A stretch of 64,000 nt of DNA from Promicromonospora iranensis (GTDB lineage Bacteria; Actinomycetota; Actinomycetes; Actinomycetales; Cellulomonadaceae): contig NZ_JAJQMN010000015.1 in NCBI RefSeq assembly GCF_028994775.1, positions 1-64,000 on the forward strand. The letters are read 5' to 3'. Position 1 is the stretch's first letter; every line of letters starts with the position of its first letter. Both the position numbers and the translations under genes were made by a program. Positions 15,313 through 26,100 of the stretch are shown here, in pieces. A model generated the notes under the pieces. That model worked only from the letters and a program-made list of their open reading frames with translations. It was not told the DNA's origin and did no database searches.

Positions 15313-17783
15313 CGACTCTCCTTCGTCCGACGGGACCCGAGTCCCCCGAGTGCCGCGAAGATCCCGCGGCGACCACCGATTCGTGCCCAGACGGAACGGA
15401 GCGACAACGCTGCCCGCACCCTCCGTCGGGTGCTCACGGTGGAGCGTAGCCCTCCCACGAGCTCGTCCACCTCGACCCAGAACGCCTCGACGTCGGCCGG
15501 GGTGGGTTCTTCCCGCCCGAAGACCGTCGCATCGGCGCGGTGCGCGAGCATGAGTGTCGACGGAACCTGGTGCGCCCCGGCGATCACCCCGGCGCTCTCA
15601 CGCCGCGTCGCCCCGCGCGGCACCGTCGTCCCGAGATCGGTCACGACGTCGACGACCTCGTGCCAGCCGCCGCTGATCCGGTCCGCGAGCTGCTCGGCGC
15701 TGCGGCGTGCGGCCCTGCGTCGGGCCTTGTACGCGAGGATCGCCAGGATCGGGCCGGCGATCAGCAGGAGCGGGATGCCGACCGCCAGCAGGATCACGCC
15801 GAGCAGGCCCCAGTCGAAGAGGTCGTTCTCCGCCTCTTCCTTCTCGTCGTCCTCGACGCTGCCGGCCTTCGCCTTGTCCGGCTCCTCCGGTGGCTCCGGG
15901 TCCTGCAGCACCGGTGGCTTCGGCTCCGTCTTGCTCTTGGGCTCGGGCTGGATCTGCGGCTTCTCCTCCGGGACGGCGTCGACCGGCACCCAGCCGTACT
16001 CCTTGAACGGCACCTCGATCCACGCGTGCACGTCGCTGCCGAGCACCGTCCAGGGCTCGCCCTCCTCGTACTTGCTCGTCTTGTCCGGGTAGAAGCCCAT
16101 GACGACGCGGGCCGGGATACCCGCCTGCCGGGCCATGAGGGCGAGCGCGACGGCGAACTGCTCGTCGTCGCCGACCATCTTCTCCTCCGCGACCAGCGTG
16201 TCGATCCGCTCTGCCGAGTGGCCGGGGCGGGACGGCGTCTCGCCGTCGAGCCCGCTGGACAGCACACCCGACTGCTGCAGGAGGTCCCGGATCTGGAACA
16301 GCTTGGTCGCGGGGTCGGTCTCCTCGCCCACGAACTGTGCCGCCTTGGCCGGCAGGCCCGGAGGGAGCGAGCTCGGATCGGTCTCGGGCAGGTCCGCGTC
16401 GAGCACGATCTCGCTCTTCTTCAGGGTCTCCTCGTCGGGCTCCTCCTCCACCAGCGTGTTCAGCGTGTACCTGTCACCACGCTGGATGCCCGCCGTGGTG
16501 AGCGCCGTGTTGGTGGTCGAGTTGTAGTAGGTGCCGTCCGTCTGGACCTCGCCGTTCGGGCCTGACCAGCGCACACCGGTCAGGTCGCCGATCTCGGGCA
16601 CCCAGACACCCGAGTACGCCGCGACGGTGACCTCGATCGGCGTCGGCGTGCCGTCGTCGGTCGTCGCGATCTCCTCGCCGACGCGCGTGTAGAACCCGGT
16701 GTCACCGCCGTCGCCGGACGCGTCGTAGACCACGCCGTCGTACCGGTCGAGCGTCGCGAGCCGGATGCGGCTGCCCTCGGGCAGCTCGCTGACCGTGAAC
16801 AGCTCCTCCTCGCGGGCGTCCTTCGCGTAGTGCCGGAACGCGACGAGCGGGCTCGTGAACTGATGGATGTCCAGCGGCGGCACGATCGTCTCGCGCAGGA
16901 CCGTGCGCGGCTGCTCCGGCATGATGATCGGCGCGGTGAAGCCCGCGGCCACCGCCGCGACACCGAGGATGGTGGCGCCGGTGCGGATGCGGTACCAGCG
17001 CAGCCTGCGCGTGGCCTCGCGGCTGGACTCCGTGCTGATCGAGTGCGTGCCGACGCGCGCCTCCATGACGCGTACCGCGCCCCAGAGCAGAGCGACGATG
17101 GCGATCACGAGGCCCTGGACCACCGGGAACGCCTCGTCGACCGTGCCCAGCAGGATCACGCCGACGAGACCGACGATGACCGGCAGGACCGCCCAGACCG
17201 CGTGCTTCGCCCGCCACGAGATGGTGCCGGCGACCAGTGCCACGAGCAGCATGAGCAGGTACGGCACGACGGCGAGGTCGGGGAACGACCGCATGGGCGG
17301 CACGGTGGTGATGAACTGCTTCCAGCCCTCCACCGAACCGAGCAGCAGCTCGCGCAACGTGTCGAGGGTGGGCACGACGCCGGCGATGGTGGTGTGCGGC
17401 AGCGCGAGCGCGCCACCGAACACGAGGTAGCCCAGCACCGCGAGGGCGGTCACCGTCACGGCGGGGAAGCGCCGCCAGGCGCCGACCCAGGCCACCAGCA
17501 GGCCCACGACGGCGCCGCCGATCGTGGGCAGCAGGTAGCCCAGCGAGCCCCAGACGGGGCCGAAGCCGACCGCGACGGCACCGAGCATCACGCCCAGCGC
17601 GGCGACGTCGACGAGGGCGAACCGGGTCAGCGCCCGGGGGCGCTCGGCGTCCTTGCGGCGCGTGGTGCCCCGGCCCGTACCGGTGCCGTACCCGGTACGG
17701 GTGCCGCGGGTGCGGGACGACGGTCGGCCCGGGCCGGAGCCCGCGCCGACCGGTACGTTCCCGCGGGTGTTCTCGTCGCTCAT
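15309..17783 (-). CDS. TgpA-type membrane protein with transglutaminase-like domain lacking catalytic Cys
   Basis: An 824-residue protein. The start MSDENTRGNV was chosen because it overlaps the DUF58 stop by ATGA; the open frame extends much further upstream only as an antisense-type shadow of that gene. A basic Gly/Arg/Thr-rich head (1-50) is followed by six or seven membrane helices (about 55-290), an extracellular transglutaminase-like domain (about 300-620), an acidic Pro/Lys linker, one more helix (about 656-682) and a cytosolic tail. In active family members the nucleophile lies in G-x-C-E-Q-F-A. Here it is G-D-D-E-Q-F-A at about 536, so Cys is replaced by Asp, while the His (VHAW, about 584) and Asp (PVDAVPE, about 602) remain. 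It is therefore probably a non-enzymatic binding domain. MoxR-DUF58-transglutaminase trios are a widespread unit. Confidence 0.9.
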   Translation of the reverse strand: MSDENTRGNVPVGAGSGPGRPSSRTRGTRTGYGTGTGRGTTRRKDAERPRALTRFALVDVAALGVMLGAVAVGFGPVWGSLGYLLPTIGGAVVGLLVAWVGAWRRFPAVTVTALAVLGYLVFGGALALPHTTIAGVVPTLDTLRELLLGSVEGWKQFITTVPPMRSFPDLAVVPYLLMLLVALVAGTISWRAKHAVWAVLPVIVGLVGVILLGTVDEAFPVVQGLVIAIVALLWGAVRVMEARVGTHSISTESSREATRRLRWYRIRTGATILGVAAVAAGFTAPIIMPEQPRTVLRETIVPPLDIHQFTSPLVAFRHYAKDAREEELFTVSELPEGSRIRLATLDRYDGVVYDASGDGGDTGFYTRVGEEIATTDDGTPTPIEVTVAAYSGVWVPEIGDLTGVRWSGPNGEVQTDGTYYNSTTNTALTTAGIQRGDRYTLNTLVEEEPDEETLKKSEIVLDADLPETDPSSLPPGLPAKAAQFVGEETDPATKLFQIRDLLQQSGVLSSGLDGETPSRPGHSAERIDTLVAEEKMVGDDEQFAVALALMARQAGIPARVVMGFYPDKTSKYEEGEPWTVLGSDVHAWIEVPFKEYGWVPVDAVPEEKPQIQPEPKSKTEPKPPVLQDPEPPEEPDKAKAGSVEDDEKEEAENDLFDWGLLGVILLAVGIPLLLIAGPILAILAYKARRRAARRSAEQLADRISGGWHEVVDVVTDLGTTVPRGATRRESAGVIAGAHQVPSTLMLAHRADATVFGREEPTPADVEAFWVEVDELVGGLRSTVSTRRRVRAALSLRSVWARIGGRRGIFAALGGLGSRRTKESR

Positions 17784-19099
17784 CCGTCGCTCATCTTCTT
17801 CAGGGCAAGGGGCAGGTCGGCGAGGCGGCCCAGCGTGAGCACGCCGAGCTCCGCGATCGCGTGCCGGCCGAGGGATGCGCCCGGCACGCACTGGATGGCC
17901 ATGACCTGCACCCCCGCGGGGACACGGGCCGACGCCGAGCGCAGCTCCGTGGGCGTGACGCGGCTGCCGATGACGAACGCGATCACCGAGAAGTCGGCGG
18001 CGGCCATGGCGGCCGAACGGGCCAGGTCCACCAGCTTGGACTTGCGGGACTCGAGCTCGATCCGGGACAGGTCGTCCATCAGGCGGGTGCGGTGGTCGCC
18101 ACGCAGCGTCGCCTCGTTGACGAGCACCGTGACGCCGCGGTCCTCCTTGATGGCCTGCAGGCCGAGGGAGCCGCACACGCTCACGGCGAGCTCGAACTCC
18201 TCGTCGTTCGCGTAGTCCTCGGCGCGCGTGGACAGCAGCACCGCGAGGTGCGAGCGCCGGGTCTCCTCGAACTGCCGCACCATCAGCTGGCCGGTGCGCG
18301 CGGTCGTCTTCCAGTGGATGTGCCGCCGGTCGTCGCCGGGCACGTAGTCGCGCAGGGCGTGGAAGTTCACGTCCGAGCTCGTGATGTCGTTCGTGACGCG
18401 CCCCTCGAGGTCCTTGAGGAAGCCCGTCGACGAGCCGGTGAGGTTCTTGACGCGCGGGTGCACGAAGACTTCTTGCTCGTTGGTCCACGTCATCTCGCGG
18501 CGCAGGAGCCCCAGCGGGTCGGCGCGCACGGACTTGACCGGGCCCACGGTGATCACGCTGCGGCGCCGGGTCGGGATGGTGAAGATCTCCTCGTGGGCGT
18601 CGCCGCCGCGCAGGCGCGGCACCGGGAACGCGGCGGTTCCGGTGCCCACGGGGAGCTCCATCACCGACGGGAGCAGCGGGCGGCTCGACGCGTTGCGCAC
18701 GTCGAGGCGCCCGACGGCGCGGTCACCGACCGTCACACGGGCCTGCGCCAGGTCGAGCACCACGTCGTACTTGAACCGGCCGAGCACGAACACGATGGCG
18801 CACACGAGCGTGACGGTGAGGACGATCGCCGCGACCAGCACCTCGAGCCAGCCGAGCATGAGGCCGGCCACCCAGGCGCCCGCGGCCGTCAGCGTCACCG
18901 CGATCCCGAACGTGCTGAACGTGCGGCGCACCGGCGCCAGGACGCGACCGACCGCCGCCGCCCGGGAACGGACGGCGGCGGTGAGGGTCACCAGGCCGCG
19001 GCGGCCACGCTGCACCTGCGTGCGCCCCGCGGCCACGGCTCCGCCGAGGCCGCGCGGCTTCTCCTGCCGCTTCCCGTACGCGATGCCCGACGCGGTCAT
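17780..19099 (-). CDS. DUF58 domain protein
   Basis: A 439-residue protein with two membrane helices near the N-terminus (about 62-83 and 86-108), then a beta-rich stretch and the DUF58/von Willebrand A-like C-terminal domain. The family signature appears at about 245-275: F-x-x-L-R-D-Y-x-x-G-D-D-R-R-x-I-H-W-K-x-x-A-R-x-G. The basic N-terminus (first 60 residues) is unusually long and Arg/Gly-rich. Its start overlaps the MoxR stop by ATGA, and its stop overlaps the start of the transglutaminase-like gene. DUF58 proteins pair with MoxR AAA+ ATPases, which are thought to remodel or load them. The present pair probably serves assembly of an envelope complex. Confidence 0.92.
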   Translation of the reverse strand: MTASGIAYGKRQEKPRGLGGAVAAGRTQVQRGRRGLVTLTAAVRSRAAAVGRVLAPVRRTFSTFGIAVTLTAAGAWVAGLMLGWLEVLVAAIVLTVTLVCAIVFVLGRFKYDVVLDLAQARVTVGDRAVGRLDVRNASSRPLLPSVMELPVGTGTAAFPVPRLRGGDAHEEIFTIPTRRRSVITVGPVKSVRADPLGLLRREMTWTNEQEVFVHPRVKNLTGSSTGFLKDLEGRVTNDITSSDVNFHALRDYVPGDDRRHIHWKTTARTGQLMVRQFEETRRSHLAVLLSTRAEDYANDEEFELAVSVCGSLGLQAIKEDRGVTVLVNEATLRGDHRTRLMDDLSRIELESRKSKLVDLARSAAMAAADFSVIAFVIGSRVTPTELRSASARVPAGVQVMAIQCVPGASLGRHAIAELGVLTLGRLADLPLALKKMSDG

Positions 19100-20070
19100 G
19101 CCGAGGCCCGCTCCTGCGGCGCCGCGACGTCGGCCATGATCCGGGCCAGGATGACGTCGGGGCGGGAGCCGGCGAACTCGGCCTCCGGGTCCAGCACGAA
19201 GCGGTGGCCCCAGACCGGCTGGGCCAGCTCCTTGATGTCGTCGGGCAGCACGTAGTTACGGCCGTGGGCGGCCGCCCACACCTTGGCGCAGCGGACCAGG
19301 GCCAGCGCACCACGGACCGAGACGCCGACCCGCACCTCGGCGGCGTTGCGCGTCTCCTCGCTGAGCCGGCTGACGTACTCCAGCACCGCGGTGTCGGTGT
19401 GCACCGTCATCGCCAGGTCCGCCATCTCCGTGACGGCCTTGGTGGTGATGATCGGCTGCAGCGCCAGGCTGCGGTCCTTGACCGAGGCGCCCGACAGGAT
19501 CTCCACCGTCGACGCGTGGTCCGGGTAGCCCACCGACGTCTTCATGAGGAAACGGTCCAGCTGCGCCTCGGGCAGGCGGTAGGTGCCGGCCTGCTCGATC
19601 GGGTTCTGGGTGGCGAGCACCATGAACGGGCGACCGGTCTCGTGCGCGACACCGTCGACGGTGACCCGGCCCTCCTCCATGACCTCCAGGAGGGCGGACT
19701 GCGTCTTCGGCGAGGCGCGGTTGATCTCGTCCGCGAGCACGATCGAGTTGAAGATCGGGCCGGGGTGGAAGTCGAACTTGCCGCTGTTCTGGTCGTAGAT
19801 CGTCACACCGGTGACGTCGGACGGCAGCAGGTCGGGCGTGAACTGGATGCGGTTGTGCGTGCCCTGGACCGACGCCGCGATCGAGCGCGCGAGCATGGTC
19901 TTGCCGGTACCGGGTGCGTCCTCCAGCAGCAGGTGGCCCTCGGCGAGCATGCAGGTGAGCGCCAGGCGTATCACCGGTGCCTTGCCCAGGACGGCCTGGC
20001 CGACGTTGCCGACGAGCCGGTCGAAGGTCTGGGCGAACCAGGCCGCCTGCTCGGGGGTCATCGTGGTCAT
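19096..20070 (-). CDS. MoxR-family AAA+ ATPase
   Basis: A 324-residue cytosolic ATPase. Walker A APGTGKT lies at about 52-58, Walker B IVLADEINRA at about 107-116, sensor 1 in VLATQNPIEQAG near 150, and the arginine-finger region LPEAQLDRF at about 165-173. Length and order fit the MoxR/RavA branch. Two ATG codons (MTTM) are possible starts; the first is used, with a modest GGGAAA upstream. MoxR proteins act as chaperones for metal-ion or vWA-type partners, here the adjacent DUF58 protein. Its leader carries a tandem 10-bp repeat, and the strong hairpin at 20131-20166 separates it from the giant surface-protein genes. Confidence 0.96.
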   Translation of the reverse strand: MTTMTPEQAAWFAQTFDRLVGNVGQAVLGKAPVIRLALTCMLAEGHLLLEDAPGTGKTMLARSIAASVQGTHNRIQFTPDLLPSDVTGVTIYDQNSGKFDFHPGPIFNSIVLADEINRASPKTQSALLEVMEEGRVTVDGVAHETGRPFMVLATQNPIEQAGTYRLPEAQLDRFLMKTSVGYPDHASTVEILSGASVKDRSLALQPIITTKAVTEMADLAMTVHTDTAVLEYVSRLSEETRNAAEVRVGVSVRGALALVRCAKVWAAAHGRNYVLPDDIKELAQPVWGHRFVLDPEAEFAGSRPDVILARIMADVAAPQERASA

Positions 20071-20082
20071 CTCATGTTTCCC

Positions 20083-20102
20083 TACTGCTCGTTACTGCTC
20101 GT
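20083..20102. repeat. Tandem 10-bp repeat in moxR leader
   Basis: TACTGCTCGT occurs twice with no gap, 13-32 bp upstream of the moxR start codon. It overlaps the region where the ribosome would load. It may be simple slippage; a regulatory role is not shown. Confidence 0.7.
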
Positions 20103-20130
20103 TCGTCGGGTGAAGTCGTGTTGATCATGA

Positions 20131-20166
20131 CGTGGCCGGCCGCCGACGGCGCGGCGACCGGCCACG
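20131..20166 (-). terminator. GC-rich hairpin between giant protein gene 1 and moxR
   Basis: Two 15-base arms (20131-20145 and 20152-20166) pair with a single U-G wobble around a 6-base loop; the core is CGTGGCCGG. It lies 9 bp beyond the stop of the 2,015-aa gene and 61 bp before moxR. There is no U-tract. It is placed to act as a partial terminator or as a 3' stabiliser that lets the giant-protein mRNA and the moxR-to-ATPase mRNA differ in level. Confidence 0.6.
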
Positions 20167-20174
20167 GTGGAGTT

Positions 20175-23100
20175 CTACCAGTTCCTCGCCTCGTACAGCT
20201 TGCCGTCGATCCGGACCGCCACCTGGGTGTTCGCGTACCCGTAGTAGCAGGTCAGCTGCATCCGGCCGCTCGGCGACCCGAAGTTACGGGTGGTGCTGCG
20301 GCCCTCTCCTACGATGTTGTGCCATCCCGACTCAGCCGGGTTCGTACCGGACCAGCACTCCACGGAGTGGTTTCCCGTGCTGAAGTCGGACCAGTTGACC
20401 ACGAAGTAGGCGCACGCCGATGTGTCGCAGTCACCGGTGTTGACGCTCGAGCCACGGGTGACGAACGCCTTCGGGTCGGGGCGTGGATCCGACGTCCCCG
20501 AGGCGCAGGCCGAGTTCTTCTGCCCCTCGCTGTCCGTGACCTCGACGCAGGCCTGCTTGGTGTCGCTGTAGCCGGCCGACGCGCTCTCCGAACCGCTCGG
20601 GGCGGAGCTGCTGATCGCCCCGGTGACGCGCACCGACGCGATGGGTCGGCCGTTTGTCGCCCGGCCGTCCCAGGTGAAGGTGACCTTCTGGTCACCGCCG
20701 TTGGCGGTGATGGTCGGCTTCGGCACCGGGCCGTAGGGCGTCACGGCGTTCGACGAGGCGGACCAGTTGGAGCAGACGTACTGGTTGCAGGCGCGCACCT
20801 GGAAGGTGTACGACGTCCCGTTGTTCAGGTTCGGGAACGCGTACGACGTGGTGTCGCCGACGCTCCTGCCCTGCGCCCCGTTGGCCTGCACCTCGTACCG
20901 GTGCCCCGGGCCGCGGAAGTCGGAGCTCGAGATCGCGTTCCAGCGCACGTCGGCGGCCTGGTTCCTCGGGTTGCTGGCCTGCACCCCGCTCGGGACGAGC
21001 GGTACGCCGTACGCCGGCTCGGCGGCGGACTGCGCGCTGACCGGGGACTTGCCCGCCTTGTTCTCGGCCTGCACCGTGAACGTGTAGGACGACTCCGGGT
21101 TCAGCTGCTGCACCCGCTGCGACGTCTTGCCGACCACGGTCATCGACTTGGTCTTGCTGCCGTCCTGGTAGACGTCGAGGTAGTACGTCTTGACCGGGTC
21201 GCCGTTGTTGGCCGGAGCCGTCCACGACACGTCGATCTGACCACCGACCCCCGTGTCCACGCGCTTCGCGGCCGGGGCAGCCGGCTGTGCGGGCGGCGCG
21301 GCAGGCGTCTCGGGTGCCGACGGGACCGACCAGTCCGACGGATCCGGGGCCTCGTTCTTCGCCTGGACGCGCACGGTGTACGCGGTGCCGTTCTGCAGGC
21401 CGGACCAGACCGTCGACTCACCGCTGACGCACGTCTTCTGGGTCACGCTGTTGTTCGGGGGCGGGCTGATCTCCAGGTTCACGCACTCGATCGGCGACCG
21501 GTCCGTGTAGGCCTTGTTCTTCCAGCTGACGGTGAGCTCGCTGTCGCCGAACTCGAGAGTCGGCGCAGCCGGCTTGTCCGGCTTCTGGTCCGGGCGCGCC
21601 TCGCGTGACGCCGGCGACGGGTCCGAGTCACCGACCTCGTTCGTCGCGATGACCTTGAACGTGTACTTCACGTTGTTCGCCAGCCCGCCGAACGTGCACG
21701 TGGTGGTGGTGCACTGGTGCTCCTGCCCGTTGCTCGCCTGCAGCGTGTAGCCCGTGATGTCGGAGCCGTTGTTGTTCGGCTGGTCCCAGCTCAGCACCAC
21801 CGTCTCGGAGCGCACCTCCTCGACGCGCGGAGCCCGTGGCGCCTCCGGGGCGCCCAGCACCGTCAGCTTCACGATGCCGTCGACCTGCCGGTCCCGGTCC
21901 TCCGTGGCGTCCTGGACCGTGTACCGCACGGTCATGACACCGTGGAAGTCAGCGTCCGGCGTGATCACCACCTCGTTGTCGCTGAAGGACACGTCGCCCC
22001 GGCCGGTCTCGCCCGCGGCACCGACCACCTTCAGCGGCTCCTCCGGGAACGGGTTGGTGTCGTTGGCGAGCACCGGGACCGAAACCGGCTTCCCCTGGTG
22101 GGCGTCGGGCACCTCGTCCGGCGTGGTCTGCACCAGCGGTCGGGTCGACTTGACGACCATGACCGTGAGGGTCCCGCTCACCGGCGGGTTCGTGCCGTCG
22201 CTGACTGCGAAGGACAGCTCCTGGGCCGTGCCCTTGGGGACCGAAGGCTCCACGTCGGCGGACACCGTCGCGTCGGAGACCGAGGGAACGATGCCCTCGG
22301 CACCCTTGACGTCGAACGTCAGGTCGTCCTTGTCCGGGTCCTTGACGTAGCGGCTGAGGTCGACGGAGCTCTCGTCACCGGCCGCGACCTCGAGCACGGG
22401 GGTACCCGTGATCTCGGGCGGCAGGTTCTTGGCGGGGGTCACGTCGATCGGCAGGGTCAGCACGGCGGTCAGGCCCTCTTCGTCGTCAGGCCCCGAGCCG
22501 TCGGTCACCTCGAAGCTGACCGACGCCGCACCGGCGAAGTCCTCGGCCGACGTGTACTCGAGCGTGTGGGCATCGACGATCCGGACCCGGCCCTCCAGGG
22601 CCTTGACCGTGCGGTCCTCGGTGATGCGCGGCTCGCGGCCCTCGCGGACCACCACGTACTTCTCGAGCTCGATGGTCAGCGGCTCGCCGCTGACGGCCTG
22701 CAGCGGACCGACGCCTGGCTTCACGTGCGGACGTGACTGGTCGCCCGGCACCCGGATGAAGGCCTTGGCCTCCAGGTCGTCCATGTCGGTCACCGTGTAG
22801 GTGATGACGCGCGCGCTCTCGGTGAGCTGCACCTCGACGGCACCCGACTCCGTGACCGTCACGCCCTCGAGGTCCTCGTCCACCGAGACCTCGAGGTCGG
22901 CGGCGACGCCGTCCGGGTCCACGTCGTTCTCCAGGACGTTCACCGTGACGCTGGCGGAGCCCTTGACGTCGTCGGAGGTCACCACGTCGTCGTGCGCGAT
23001 GGGCCGCAGCAGCGGTGCGTCCGCGTCCGCGTTCACCGTGATGGCACCGGAGGCCTTGGCCTTGTAGCTGTCCTGGATGCCGTAGAAGAAGGAGTACGCA

Positions 23101-26100
23101 CCCTCGTCGTTCGGCGCCGTGACCACCACGTCGTCCTTCACGGCCTTGGGCTTCATGTCCTCGGTGCCCTCGAAGCTCTTGGCCACCAGGCCGATCTCGT
23201 CGCCGTCGGGGTCGGAGTCGTTCTCCAGGGCCGCGATCGCCACCGTACGGCCCGGCCGGACCGTCGTCTCGTCGTCGGCGGCCTGCGGTGCCTGGTTGCT
23301 CGCCGGCTTCGTCGCGATACCCACGCGGACGATTCCCTCGGCGGGTGCGCCGCGCGTGTCGATCGCCTGGTAGGTGAACTGGTCGAGACCCGTCTCGTCC
23401 TCGCCGGCCTTGTAGTCGATGAAGCCGTCCACGATGGTGGCGGTGCCCTTGGCCGGCGCCTCCGAGATCGAGCTCAGCGTCACGTAGTCCCCGTCGGGGT
23501 CGGTGCCGTCGAGCGGGAGCGGGATGCGGACGATGCCGTCGCTCAGCACCCGTGCCTCGACGTCCGGCAGCGCGGGCGCCCCGTTCTCCGGTGCGTCCAC
23601 CACGTTGATGGTGATCTGCGCGGAGTCCTTCTGCCCGTTGCTGTCCACCACCTCGTAGACGGCGTGCACCGTGCCCGCTTCGTCGCCGGCGCGGAAGCGC
23701 ACGTCGTCCTCCGAGACGAACGCCTCGCCCGCCGACGCCGGCGGCGCCTCCTGGAGCTCGTCGTTGAGCGTGAGCTCCAGCCCGTCCGGGTGGGAGTCGT
23801 TCTTGAGCACCGGGATCGTCACGATGTCGCCGGTGTGCACGGTGGCCATGTCGGGTCCGGCCTCCGGGGGGCGCAGCTGCGCCGACGCCGGGATCGGCAC
23901 CACGCGCACCTGGCCGGTGACCGCACCGGTGCCGTTCGCGACCTTGTAGTCGATGAGCACCGGCTCGTCGAGGCGCTTCACCTCCGAGATCTTGAGGATC
24001 TGGTGGTTGAGCACCGCGACCTTCACCGGTGCGTCCGACGGGACGGTCACACCCTGCACCACGAGCACGCCGCCCGCGGGGTCGGTGTCGTTCGCCAGGA
24101 CGTCGACCAGCGCCGTGCCACCCGTGGGCAGCAGCACCTGGTCGGACACCGCCACCGGGGAACCCGCGCCCTCCGGCGGGTCGACGACGTCCACGCGCAC
24201 CAGGCCGGTCACCGGGTTGGGGCCGTCGGTGACCTCGTACGTGAGGTCGTACGAGCCCGGCTCGTCGCTCTCGAACTTGAACGTGGCCGCCGTCTGGTTC
24301 GGGGAGATCGTCACCGACTCCGGCCCGTCCACCCGCGTCAGGCGCAGCTCGTCACCGTTCGGGTCGTAGTCGTTCTTCAGCGGGCTGACGGTGGTCGGCT
24401 CGCCGGTGAGCACCGTGACGTGGTCCTGCACGGCGACCGGCGGCGCGTTGCTCGCGACCACGTTGACGATGAGCTTGCCCTCGACGGGCAGGCCCTCGGC
24501 GTCCGACACCGTGATGTCCACGTTCTTACGGCCGATGGCCGTACCGCCGTCCCGGAACTCGATGGTGCCGTCGGGACGGAACCGGACCTCGTCGAGCGGG
24601 TCGGCGGTGCTCGCGCTGGAGAGGAACAGGTCGTCGCCGTCAGGGTCCGTGAAGTACGGCAGCACCTTGATGGTCGCCAGACCCTCCTGGCCCACCTGCA
24701 GCACCGGCTCACCCGACTGCACCGGCGGGTTGTTCTCCTCCATCGGCACCACCTTGACGGTGACCGAATCGACGGCCGTGCCGTTCTCCCGGCCGTCGTC
24801 GACCTCGTAGTCGAACGTCGTGGTCCCCTTGGCGTCGGCCGGCACGTTCGCCTGCAGCGCCGCGCCGTCCAGCACGCGGTCCACGGCGATGTCGCCCTTC
24901 GGCTCGGACGCGACCCGCGCCGTCATGACGTCGCCGTCCGGGTCCATGTCGTTGCCCAGCACGTTCAGCACGGTGGTCCGGCCGGGGCGCACGCCGAACA
25001 TGTCCGGCTTCGGCTCCGGCGGACGGTTCGCCTTGGTCCGGTCGGCCACGAACTGGTCGACCTGCTCCGGGGTGGCGTCCTCGGACTCGGACTTCTCGCC
25101 CTTGGCGTCCTCGGGCATCTTCAGGTCCCAGTCATCGACCTTCTCGAACTCGTCGGCGGCCATCCACAGGGAGCCGTCCGCGACGTCGTTCAGCACGATG
25201 ACGTTCCGGTTCACCCGGTAGACCAGCCTGGCGGACGAGTCGACGCCCTCCAGCACCTGGTCGACGTCGTTGTCCGGCCCCGGGCAGTCACGGACGACCT
25301 GGCCCGAGACCGACCAGGCGCCGTAGGCACAGCCGCCCAGCTGCACGGGAGCCGACGGCTCACCGGTGGCAGCACCGGTCGCGGTGCGCGTCGTCGCGTC
25401 ACCACCACCGAGCGGCTGGGTGACCAGGCCCTTCTTCGTCGCCAGCAGCACGTTGTCGGCCGCCTCGGACGGCTGCTGCAGCGCGCCCTGCGCGCCGTCC
25501 TCCACCGCGACCGTGTCACCACCCGGCAGCACCAGGTTCCCGGTCGACTCGTCCAGCACCACCGGCTCGTCACCCACCGCGGAGACCTGGACCTCGGCAT
25601 CCGCCTCCACCGGCAGGTCGGACTCCTCCGGCTCCTCCGCGACACCCTGCGTGCTGGTCGGGACCGTGTACAGCTTGCCCTCGGACGGCACCGCGAGGAA
25701 CACCGTGCCCTCGTTGCTCACCGCGAGCTCGCCGTTCGTACCGGCCTTCAGCTGCGGCTTGAGCTTCTCCTCGTCGAACCCGACCGCACCGTCGAAGGGC
25801 AGCACCCAGAGCCGGCCCGTCTCCCCGTCGTACACACCGGTGGCGGTGCCGCCCGCGGAGACCTGCGCACCCGCCGGGAATTTCATGACGCCGGACAACG
25901 CGAGCTGCGCCGGGTTGACCGGGCTGGCGGCGGAGCCGCCGATGTCGTCGAGGAGCACCCGCTGCGCGTCCTGCTCGACGTCGAAGCTGGTGGAGTTGGC
26001 CAGGAGGGTGCCGTCGAGGGCCTTCGCCTCGTAGTTGAACCGCCCGAGCTTGCCCGACGCCGTCTGGGTCACCCAGACACCGGAGTCGTTCAGCTCGACG

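Noticed and set aside
15309-17783. Calling the transglutaminase-like protein an active cross-linking enzyme
   Set aside because: The nucleophilic Cys is Asp at the motif position, so catalysis is not supported.
17784-18488. N-terminal extension of the transglutaminase-like gene by 235 codons
   Set aside because: The extra sequence is a frame shadow of the DUF58 gene. The ATG at 17783 with ATGA overlap fits the pattern of the whole operon.
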